A stretch of DNA of 6,003 nucleotides from an uncultured Eubacteriales bacterium (GTDB lineage Bacteria; Bacillota; Clostridia; Oscillospirales; Feifaniaceae). The position numbers were made by a program, and so were the translations under genes. The stretch is taken from contig CABRXB010000078.1 of the NCBI GenBank assembly GCA_902474785.1, forward strand, positions 1 through 6,003. Reading direction: 5' to 3'. Positions 1 through 5,175 of the stretch are shown in pieces; positions within the stretch are counted from its first letter, which is position 1, and each line of letters begins with the position of its first letter. A model generated the notes under the pieces. The model was not told the origin of the DNA. It was given only the letters and a program-made list of their open reading frames with translations, and did no database searches.

Positions 1-420
1 CAGAACTTCGACAATCTGCACCAGAAAGCAGGCAGCCAAAACGTGCTCGAGCTGCACGGATCGGTGTGGCGCAATTACTGCATGCGCTGCAAAAAACCGT
101 ATGACGTCGAGCATGTTCTCCAATGCGAAGGCGTGCCCCGCTGCGACTGCGGCGGCATCATCAAGCCCGACGTCGTGCTCTACGAGGAGGCGCTTGACGC
201 GCGCGTGATGGAGGCCGCGGTGCGCGCCATCTCCCAGGCGGATCTGCTCATCGTGGGCGGCACATCGCTGGTGGTCTGGCCGGCGGCCGGGCTTGTGCGC
301 TACTTTGAGGGGGAGCATCTGGTGCTCATCAACAAGGGCGAGACCACCTATGACGAGAAGGCCGACCTGCTCATCCGCGCCCCCATCGGGCGGACGTTAG
401 AGCGCATCGTCGTCAGATAA
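1..420 (+). CDS. Sir2-family NAD-dependent protein deacylase (sirtuin), C-terminal part
   Basis: Sirtuins remove acetyl or other acyl groups from protein lysines, consuming NAD and giving nicotinamide and O-acyl-ADP-ribose, in the cytoplasm. The reading frame is open from base 1, so the start is outside the window; 139 residues are visible of a usual 240 or so. In window numbering it opens with QNFDNLH (residues 1-7), the NAD-binding QNxDxLH motif, followed by LELHGS with the catalytic His19. The structural zinc site is Cys27-x-x-Cys30 and Cys48-Asp-Cys50; the second pair is CxC rather than the usual CxxC, followed by CGG and KPDVVLYEE (55-63). GGTSLVVWPAAG (86-97) is the conserved GTSLxVxPA motif contacting NAD, and INKGETTYD is the typical C-terminal Asn motif. 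It ends in TAA, with no convincing terminator after it. The family call is secure; the substrate cannot be told. A cobB-like role is possible. Confidence 0.95.
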   Translation, partial: QNFDNLHQKAGSQNVLELHGSVWRNYCMRCKKPYDVEHVLQCEGVPRCDCGGIIKPDVVLYEEALDARVMEAAVRAISQADLLIVGGTSLVVWPAAGLVRYFEGEHLVLINKGETTYDEKADLLIRAPIGRTLERIVVR

Positions 421-613
421 CCTCTCCCCTTTCAAAGATGCTCCCACCACCGGGGGCCCAGAAAGTGTGGACAAGGCGGCGCTGCCGAGCCCCTGACGTG
501 CCAGCCCCATGATTTAAGACGCATGGCGGCCGCTTTTATCTGTGACAAACACCTGCAAAATACAGCGCAGAGGATCCAAGGGCCCTTTGCGCATCTTAAA
601 GGAGGGAATCCCC
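421..613. other. Intergenic spacer between sirtuin and racemase genes
   Basis: No credible gene, terminator or sigma-70 promoter is visible here. Plus-strand frames that begin in this stretch are upstream extensions or out-of-frame shadows of the racemase gene. A 10-base perfect palindrome (AAGGGCCCTT, 578-587) lies just before the racemase ribosome binding site, but it is short and cannot be assigned a role. The racemase operon promoter probably lies here, unrecognised. Confidence 0.5.
598..605 (+). promoter_or_regulatory. Ribosome binding site of the racemase gene
   Basis: AAAGGAGG lies 8 bases before ATG 614. This strong site decides the start: the frame is open further upstream, to an ATG at 542, but that start has no such signal and would add 24 residues ahead of the conserved MKIAGIIGG N-terminus. 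Confidence 0.9.
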
Positions 614-1297
614 ATGAAAATCGCCGGCATCATCGGCGGTACAAGCTGGCACTCCACCGTCGACATGTACCGCTACATCAACCAGACGGTTTCCGACACC
701 CTGGGCGGCTACCACAACGCCCGTCTTCTCGTCGCAAACGTCGATCTTCAGAACATTTTGGATCAAAATACGCCTGCCGGCAAGGGCGGCGTTCTGGTCG
801 AAGCCGCCAAACGGCTCGAGGCGGGCGGGGCCGACTTTGTGGTCATTTGCAGCAACGGGCTGCACGAGTATGCCCCCATGATCGAGCGGGCGGTGGGCAT
901 TCCGCTGCTGCACATCGCAGACTCGACGGCCGACGTCATCACAGCGGCCGGCAAGGTGCGCATCGGGCTCATGGGCGTCAAGGAGACCATGGAGCGCGAC
1001 TTTTACAAAAAGCGTCTCACAGACCGCGGCATCGAGGTGCTCATCCCGGACGAGGCGCAGCGCGACTTCATTGAAAAGGTGTTGTGGGAGGAGACCAATT
1101 TTGGCATTGTCAACCCCGAATCGGTGAGGGCCTTTGAAGCCATTGCGCGCAGCCTGATGGACAGGGGGGCGCAGGGCGTGATTCTGGGCTGCACCGAGAT
1201 CGGCATGCTGCTCAAACAGGAGAACACCGACATCCCGCTCTTTGACACCACCATCATTCACGCCGACGCCATCGCGCGCCGCTGTATGGAGGAGTAA
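614..1297 (+). CDS. Aspartate/glutamate racemase family protein
   Basis: A cytoplasmic, cofactor-independent amino acid racemase of the Asp/Glu racemase superfamily, 227 residues, a normal family length. The N-terminal MKIAGIIGGTSWHST (1-15) matches the family signature IGGMSWxST, and SWHSTVDMYRYIN is the following helix. The first active-site loop is VVICSNGLH (76-84): where the family has CNTxH, this protein has Ser80-Asn81-Gly82-Leu83-His84, with a Cys one place earlier (Cys79). The second loop GVILGCTEIGML holds Cys193, the second catalytic thiol, followed by the conserved Thr-Glu. From memory, the E. coli L-Asp/Glu-specific racemase YgeA has Thr at the first position and Cys at the second, so this asymmetric Ser/Cys arrangement suggests a YgeA-like enzyme rather than a two-thiol Asp racemase; this is inference. 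The gene is followed after four bases by a PLP enzyme and is surely co-transcribed with it. Substrate is not known; L-Asp, L-Glu or a related acid is likely. Confidence 0.93.
   Translation: MKIAGIIGGTSWHSTVDMYRYINQTVSDTLGGYHNARLLVANVDLQNILDQNTPAGKGGVLVEAAKRLEAGGADFVVICSNGLHEYAPMIERAVGIPLLHIADSTADVITAAGKVRIGLMGVKETMERDFYKKRLTDRGIEVLIPDEAQRDFIEKVLWEETNFGIVNPESVRAFEAIARSLMDRGAQGVILGCTEIGMLLKQENTDIPLFDTTIIHADAIARRCMEE
1288..1294 (+). promoter_or_regulatory. Ribosome binding site of the class V PLP enzyme, inside the racemase gene end
   Basis: GGAGGAG overlaps the last codons of the racemase gene and stands 7 bases before ATG 1302. It selects ATG 1302 over the in-frame ATG at 1242, which would lie within the racemase gene and add 20 residues unlike the family. 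The overlap points to translational coupling. Confidence 0.9.
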
Positions 1298-1301
1298 GCC
1301 C

Positions 1302-2477
1302 ATGAATGAAAATTTTCTCAAAGAACGCGCCCTTTGCCCCGTGTTTGACAAATACGCCTACCTTCTGACCGGCTCCACCGGCCCTATCCCCACCTATGTG
1401 TACGACGGCATGAAGGACTACATGGACCGCCGCCTCTACGAGGGGGGCGACGCCATCTTTCGCGGCGAGGGAACCTTCACCATGATCGCCCGCGTGCGCG
1501 CCCTGTTTGGGGAGCTGCTGGGCTGCCCGGGCGACGACATCGCCTTTGGGCCCAACTCCTCGGCCATGTTTTGCATCTTCACCGACGGGCTCTCCTTCGA
1601 GCCGGGCGACAACATCGTCACCAGCCGCGACACCTTCATCAGCATGGTCTATGCGCTCGATATGTTGCGCAAAGAGGGTCTTGAGATTCGCTATGTGGAG
1701 AGTGAAAACGGCGTTGTGCCCACAAACGCCATCGTCAATGCCTGCGACGAACGCACCAAGGCCGTGACGCTGTGCCATGTGGAGAGCTCCACCGGCTATC
1801 GCCACGACCTGGCCGCCATCGGCGACTACTGTCGGCAGCACGGCATCTGGCTTGCGGTCGACGCCGTGCACACCGCGGGCGTGCTGCCCATCGACGTGCA
1901 GCAGATGAAGATCGACTTTCTGTGCGGCAGCGACTACAAGTGGATGATGAACTTCTGCGGCGTGGGCTACGCCTATGTCAGCCCCGCGCTGCGCGCCGCT
2001 TTGAAACAGCGGCGGGCCGGGTGGCTTTCGGTGAAAAACCTTTTTGAGACAGGGCTTTTTGAAGCCGACCTCGCACCCGGCGCCTCGCGCTACGAGCTGG
2101 GCTATCCCTTTGTCCCCGGCATTTTTACCATGGGCGAAGTGGTCTCTCACTATCTGGCGCTTGGAAAGCGCGAGGTGGAAGACTATGTGCTCTCGCTTGC
2201 GCAGTATGTCTACGACAGCGTACGGCCGCTCAAGGACATCGTCATCGCCAGCGAGTTCCCGGCGGGACACAACTCCGCGCTTGCCACCTTCCTCGTCCCT
2301 GCGCGCTACGGCGTCACAGGCGACGCGCTGCTGCAAAAGGGCGTCGCCGTCACGGTGCACGAGGCCCACGGGCCCGATGAGATGACCTCGGTGCGCGTCT
2401 CCTGCCACTATGTCAACACCAGGGCGGATATCGACCGTCTGGTTGACGCGCTCAAAGACCTCATGCAGGGAGCCTAG
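1302..2477 (+). CDS. Class V aminotransferase-fold PLP-dependent enzyme
   Basis: A 391-residue PLP enzyme of fold type I, class V (the cysteine desulfurase / isopenicillin-N epimerase / serine-pyruvate transaminase group). Visible landmarks: an N-terminal substrate-loop segment LLTGSTGPIPTYV (21-33); PNSSAMF (84-90), the position of the phosphate-binding helix; LCHVESSTGYRHDL (157-170), matching the HVxxxTG segment with His159, Thr164 and Gly165; AVDAVHTAGVLPIDV (185-199), with Asp187 placed to hold the pyridine nitrogen and His190 to stack on the ring; and CGSDYKWMMNFCGVGYAYV (208-226), where Lys213 is the Schiff-base lysine. The C-terminal domain ends SVRVSCHYVNTRADIDRLVDAL, a usual class V ending. 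The reaction cannot be fixed: transamination, epimerisation or C-S / beta-lyase chemistry are all known in this fold. A cysteine desulfurase is less likely because no isc/suf genes are near. Pairing with an amino acid racemase suggests action on the racemised amino acid or a derivative. No terminator is seen after the TAG. Confidence 0.92.
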   Translation: MNENFLKERALCPVFDKYAYLLTGSTGPIPTYVYDGMKDYMDRRLYEGGDAIFRGEGTFTMIARVRALFGELLGCPGDDIAFGPNSSAMFCIFTDGLSFEPGDNIVTSRDTFISMVYALDMLRKEGLEIRYVESENGVVPTNAIVNACDERTKAVTLCHVESSTGYRHDLAAIGDYCRQHGIWLAVDAVHTAGVLPIDVQQMKIDFLCGSDYKWMMNFCGVGYAYVSPALRAALKQRRAGWLSVKNLFETGLFEADLAPGASRYELGYPFVPGIFTMGEVVSHYLALGKREVEDYVLSLAQYVYDSVRPLKDIVIASEFPAGHNSALATFLVPARYGVTGDALLQKGVAVTVHEAHGPDEMTSVRVSCHYVNTRADIDRLVDALKDLMQGA

Positions 2478-2909
2478 GCCCCGCAGTCGGCAACTCAACA
2501 GGGAGATGTCCGCGCAATGCCAAAGGGCTAGCTTGACGCTCTTTGATTGACGGGACGCTCTGATGCAAAAATCCGGCCAATACGCCGTACGATATATAAA
2601 GATTGTTGTGCAAGCCGGCCTGAAACAAGGGAATGCGACCAGACCTCTACCGAGAACCGCCTGGCGGAGCAGCTTCCAAAAGCAGGCTTTAGCCTGAAAG
2701 ATCGCCCCCTGTGAAGGCGCGGCGGCCCGATCCCTGAATCGGCAACATATTTCTTGGGGAACCGCCCTTAGTGAAAAGGCTGTGTTGTGGCCCGAAGCCG
2801 GTCCCAATTCCCCCATGCCGGGCATATCAAAAGCTGCGTTGTTTCAATCGTCAACCCGGTGCCGCAAGCCGAGGTTGATGCAGCTTTTCGACCCGGCAAC
2901 AAGAGCATC
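2478..2909. other. Gene-poor region before the repeat array
   Basis: About 430 bases without a credible gene. A 44-codon plus-strand frame from ATG 2563 lacks a ribosome binding site and any familiar motif; the long minus-strand frame crossing here is the antisense of the PLP enzyme gene. A TATATAAA stretch at 2593-2600 resembles a -10 box but has no matching -35. The short string TCGGCAAC occurs twice (2486-2493 and 2740-2747). The region could be decayed coding DNA, but I recognise no parent gene. Confidence 0.5.
2829..2888. repeat. Imperfect inverted repeat, possible large hairpin
   Basis: AAAAGCTGC (2829-2837) is exactly complementary in reverse to GCAGCTTTT (2880-2888). Inside it, TCAACC (2851-2856) faces GGTTGA (2873-2878) and continues the pairing with a bulge on the left side. 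The result is a two-part stem around a GC-rich loop, ending in a TTTT run. It could be a weak terminator-like or structured RNA element at the edge of the repeat array, or a mobile-element end; nothing decides between these. Confidence 0.5.
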
Positions 2910-3335
2910 TCATGCGCGATGCACTCTGATACCTGCGCGGGTGACATCAGGCGTATATAGCCTGGGCCAGTGCCGGTGATATCAGACGTATGCAGGCTAG
3001 TGCCAGCGCCGGTACCATCAGGCGTATGCAGTCTGGTCAGCGCCGCTGATATCAGGCGTATGCAGGCTAGTGCCAGCGACGGTGACATCTGGCGTATGTA
3101 ATCTGGCGCCGGTGTCAGTGCCTTCAGTCTGATGCCAGCGCCATCAGGCAAATGCAATCTGATGCCTGCGCGGGTGCCATCTGGCGTATATAGCCTGGGC
3201 CTGGGCCAGCGCCGGTACCATCAGGCGCACGTAGGCTAGTGTCAGCGACCGCTGATATCAGGCGAATGCAGTCTGGCCAGCGCCAGCGCCGGTGCCCTCT
3301 GGCGTATGCAGTCCGCAACCGCGCCGGCGCAAACC
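2910..3335. repeat. Degenerate tandem repeat array, about 12 units of 35-36 bases
   Basis: The unit has two conserved halves: ATCAGGCGTATGCAG, then (after GCTAGT or TCTGGT) GCCAGCGCCGGT. Unit starts that I can place are about 2910, 2946, 2981, 3017, 3051, 3087, 3143, 3179, 3220, 3257 and 3297, giving spacings mostly of 34-37 bases, with 40-41 where a short internal duplication occurs (CTGGGC doubled near 3193-3205; CCAGCG doubled near 3278-3289). A truncated 20-base unit lies at 3123-3142. Units differ from one another by several bases, and there are no unique spacers, so this is a minisatellite-like array and not a CRISPR. Unit junctions often carry GATATC (2978, 3048, 3254) or GGTACC (3011, 3214). 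The 36-base period keeps minus-strand frames open, which explains repeat-like antisense translations there; I see no ribosome binding site for them. The array may be intergenic filler, a protein-binding region, or the transcribed leader of ridA. Confidence 0.88.
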
Positions 3336-3460
3336 CGAAGCCAATTCGATGATCCCTGACAACGCTGGCGACTGATTGCAGGCGCCTTGCAAGCGCAGCC
3401 GTTGGCGTGCGGCTTGACCCCCACATGGCAAAACAACCATCCACCAAGACGAATATAGAA

Positions 3461-3466
3461 AGGAAG
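3461..3466 (+). promoter_or_regulatory. Ribosome binding site of ridA
   Basis: AGGAAG (preceded by GAA) lies 8 bases before ATG 3475. It supports a separate translation start well clear of the repeat array. No convincing promoter was found between the array and this site. Confidence 0.75.
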
Positions 3467-3474
3467 CGTTTCAC

Positions 3475-3942
3475 ATGTCCAAAATCGAAGCACGCATCGA
3501 GGAGCTCGGCATCACGCTGCCCGACGCCTCCTCCCCTGTTGGCAACTACGTCGGCGCAAAAGTCGTAGGCAACATGGTCTACCTCTCGGGCAACGGGCCG
3601 CTTGGCAACGCGGATTCCTCTTTCAAGGGCAAGATCGGCTCCGACTTCTCCCTTCAGGAGGGCTATGCCGCGGCGCGCTCCACCATGATCAACCTGCTGG
3701 GCACGCTCAAAGGCGCCATCGGCGACCTCGACCGGGTGGAGACCATTGTCAAGCTGCTGGGGTTTGTGGCGAGCGCCCCCGGCTTTTACGATCAACCCAA
3801 GGTCATCAACGGCGCCTCCGATCTTCTGGTTGAAGTCTTTGGCGATGCGGGCCGCCACGCCCGTTCTGCCATCCCCGTCCCGCAGCTTCCCATGAACCTG
3901 GCGGTTGAAATCGAGATGATTGTCAAGCTCAAAGATGCGTGA
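3475..3942 (+). CDS. RidA/YjgF family protein (reactive imine/enamine deaminase family)
   Basis: A 155-residue soluble protein of the YjgF/YER057c/UK114 family, slightly longer than the 125-130 residues of classical RidA, as in the subgroup with an LGI-LP N-terminus. RidA proteins form trimers that hydrolyse 2-aminoacrylate and other reactive enamines/imines released by PLP enzymes to the keto acid and ammonia. Landmarks: NYVGAKVVGNMVYLSGNGPL (24-43), matching the family's GN-x-VYxSGxxP; GKIGSDFSLQEGYAAAR (52-68); GDLDRVETIVKLLGFV (83-98); VINGASDLLVEVFG (110-123); and HARSAIPVPQLPMNLAVEIE (128-147). Arg130 aligns with the Arg (105 in Salmonella RidA) that binds the substrate carboxylate, and Glu146 with the conserved C-terminal Glu, so imine deaminase activity is plausible. 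Some subgroups of the family act otherwise, so ridA itself is not claimed. Its nearness to a PLP enzyme fits the role, but 1 kb of repeats lies between, and it is followed by its own terminator. Confidence 0.93.
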   Translation: MSKIEARIEELGITLPDASSPVGNYVGAKVVGNMVYLSGNGPLGNADSSFKGKIGSDFSLQEGYAAARSTMINLLGTLKGAIGDLDRVETIVKLLGFVASAPGFYDQPKVINGASDLLVEVFGDAGRHARSAIPVPQLPMNLAVEIEMIVKLKDA

Positions 3943-3963
3943 GCATGTTTTGAGGTCAAAACA

Positions 3964-4000
3964 AAGGCGGCATGGCCGATCGGCCACGCCGCCTTCTTTC
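3964..4000 (+). terminator. Rho-independent terminator after the RidA-family gene
   Basis: AAGGCGGC (3964-3971) pairs with GCCGCCTT (3988-3995); after one A-C mismatch, TGGCC pairs with GGCCA around a GATC loop. The stem is thus 8 + 5 bp and very GC-rich, starting 21 bases after the stop codon. The tail is CTTTC, weak in T, so it may be a less efficient terminator; the A run on the other side is also short. Confidence 0.75.
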
Positions 4001-4040
4001 GTCCGTCAATTATGGGGCATGCCTTTGTGCAGCAAACAAT

Positions 4041-4070
4041 TTGTATAACCCTGGCCCTCTGTGGTATCAT
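4041..4070 (+). promoter_or_regulatory. Possible sigma-70 type promoter of the acetyltransferase gene
   Basis: TTGTAT (4041-4046) and TATCAT (4065-4070) are spaced by 18 bases, and TGG just before the -10 gives an extended -10 (TGnTATCAT). The site lies after the ridA terminator and about 130 bases before ATG 4204, so the leader would be long. Matches are moderate; this is a guess from sequence alone. Confidence 0.4.
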
Positions 4071-4188
4071 CTGAAAGACAGCCTTGCTCATTGGCGAATC
4101 ACCATGCCCAATTTCGATTCCACATAGTCCTGTTTTTATGCTGGTATCAAAACGAGGGCATTCCCGCTGTCGTCAATGTTTTACTTTT

Positions 4189-4194
4189 AAGGAG
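4189..4194 (+). promoter_or_regulatory. Ribosome binding site of the acetyltransferase gene
   Basis: AAGGAG lies 9 bases before ATG 4204. The frame is open back to ATG 4084, but that start has no ribosome binding site and would add 40 residues unlike the family, so ATG 4204 is chosen. Confidence 0.85.
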
Positions 4195-4203
4195 AATCAA
4201 ACC

Positions 4204-4953
4204 ATGTCTGCTGATTTTATCAACTTGACAACAGAAAACCTTGCCAATGAACATCTGTGCTGCATCATCCGCAGCAAAAAGCCGCATCCGGGGGTTGAAG
4301 CAAAGCGTCAATGGCTTTTTGAACGACTGCGTGAAGGACATGTCTTTCGAAAATTAAACGCCAAGGCCACGGTTTTTATCGAATACGCGCCTCTTGAAAC
4401 GGCGTGGGTTCCCATTCTTGGCGACAACTACTACTATCTGTACTGTCTGTGGACTTTGGGAAACGAAAAGGGAAAAGGATATGGAAAAGCCCTGATGGAA
4501 TATTGTCTCAACGATGCGAGGGAGAATGGGAAATCAGGCGTCTGCATGCTTGGAGCAGCCAAGCAGAAGGCGTGGCTTTCCGATCAGTCGTTTGCAAAAA
4601 AGTTCGGCTTTGAGGTCGTCGACCGTACCGATTATGGCTATGAACTGCTTGCGCTCTCGTTTGACAAAACAACGCCAAGCTTCGCGCCAAACGCCAGAAA
4701 AGGAGAGATCGAACGCAGGGAGCTGACCATTTACCATGATATGCAGTGCCCCTATGTTCTCCAAAACATCGGGAAAATAAAACAGTATTGCCAGGAAAAC
4801 GAAGTTCCCGCCTCTTTGATTCAAGTGGATACGCTGAAACAGGCAAAGAATTTGCCTTGCGTCTTTAACAACTGGGCTGTGTTTTACAACGGAACGTTTG
4901 AGACCGTGAATTTGTTGGATGTGACATCCATCCAGAGACTTCTTCAAAAGTGA
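4204..4953 (+). CDS. yoaP: GNAT-family N-acetyltransferase with C-terminal YoaP-like domain
   Basis: A 249-residue cytoplasmic protein, close to the length of B. subtilis YoaP (about 250). Residues 1 to about 155 form the GNAT domain, which transfers acetyl from acetyl-CoA to an amine: LYCLWTLGNEKGKGYGKALM (79-98) contains the beta-4 strand and the acetyl-CoA pyrophosphate loop (K-G-K-G-Y-G-K), followed by a helix and FAKKFGFEVVDRTDYGYELLAL (130-151), a usual GNAT ending. Residues from about 172 make a second, thioredoxin-like domain of the YoaP type: LTIYHDMQCPYVLQNI (174-189) with a single Cys182-Pro-Tyr, then NLPCVFNNWAVFYNGTF (216-232), where Pro218 sits at the usual cis-proline place. 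The lone Cys in the first motif argues against a classical CxxC thiol-disulfide enzyme, though Cys219 is nearby. The substrate is unknown. The gene is more AT-rich than the racemase, PLP enzyme and RidA genes, which may mean separate acquisition. The symbol rests on overall resemblance, not on an alignment. Confidence 0.87.
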   Translation: MSADFINLTTENLANEHLCCIIRSKKPHPGVEAKRQWLFERLREGHVFRKLNAKATVFIEYAPLETAWVPILGDNYYYLYCLWTLGNEKGKGYGKALMEYCLNDARENGKSGVCMLGAAKQKAWLSDQSFAKKFGFEVVDRTDYGYELLALSFDKTTPSFAPNARKGEIERRELTIYHDMQCPYVLQNIGKIKQYCQENEVPASLIQVDTLKQAKNLPCVFNNWAVFYNGTFETVNLLDVTSIQRLLQK

Positions 4954-5175
4954 GACCGGCAGGCGTCAATTACACCTGTTTGCTTCGATTTCGGTCTTAG
5001 CGTCAAAGCGGCTGCTCCCTCAAAAGCCACGGAAATTTAATCAAACGGGAGACTGCATCTACATCAGAAAAACAACCATTTGGATGGAGAGGAGCATACT
5101 GTGGTGCCCTTTTGGAACATTTTATGGTTGACAACGCCTATACTCATATCGACCGGTTCACGAAAGGAGAACTCC
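4954..5175. other. Intergenic spacer before the lipoprotein gene
   Basis: About 220 bases with no assigned gene. AGACCG (4953-4958) and CGGTCT (4992-4997) could pair across a long loop just after the acetyltransferase stop, a weak terminator candidate at best. A perfect TTGACA (5128-5133) is present but nothing like a -10 box lies 16-18 bases on. Frame 3 is open from 5001 into the lipoprotein gene and its translation is rather protein-like near 5076-5180 (see findings). Confidence 0.45.
5163..5169 (+). promoter_or_regulatory. Ribosome binding site of the lipoprotein gene
   Basis: AAAGGAG lies 6 bases before ATG 5176. It sets the start so that the protein opens with a signal peptide; the in-frame extension to ATG 5080 would bury that signal peptide behind 32 residues. 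Confidence 0.85.

Noticed and set aside
542..547. GTGACA as -35 box for the racemase operon
   Set aside because: The sequence 17 bases on is GCGCAG, with no -10 match; AATACA at 559 is too close.
2563..2697. 44-codon plus-strand open frame
   Set aside because: No ribosome binding site and no recognisable motif; length is within chance for this base composition.
1254..2825. 523-residue minus-strand open frame
   Set aside because: It is the antisense of the well-supported class V PLP enzyme gene, a common artefact in GC-rich coding DNA, and its translation resembles no family.
2768..3157. Minus-strand repeat protein across the array
   Set aside because: The frame stays open because the unit is near 36 bases; reading frame shifts wherever spacing is 34, 35, 37 or 40, there is no ribosome binding site, and the sequence has no protein-like pattern beyond the DNA repeat.
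2910..3335. CRISPR array
   Set aside because: The units are contiguous and degenerate, both halves of each unit recur, and there are no unique spacers between identical repeats; no cas gene is in the window.
3414..3419. TTGACC as -35 box for the RidA-family gene
   Set aside because: No -10-like hexamer at 16-18 bases; the AATATA near 3452 is over 30 bases away.
3124..3987. 287-residue minus-strand open frame
   Set aside because: It is the antisense of the RidA-family gene plus part of the repeat array.
5128..5133. Perfect TTGACA as -35 of a lipoprotein promoter
   Set aside because: The position 17 bases on reads GACCGG, not a -10 box; TATACT at 5139-5144 is far too close.
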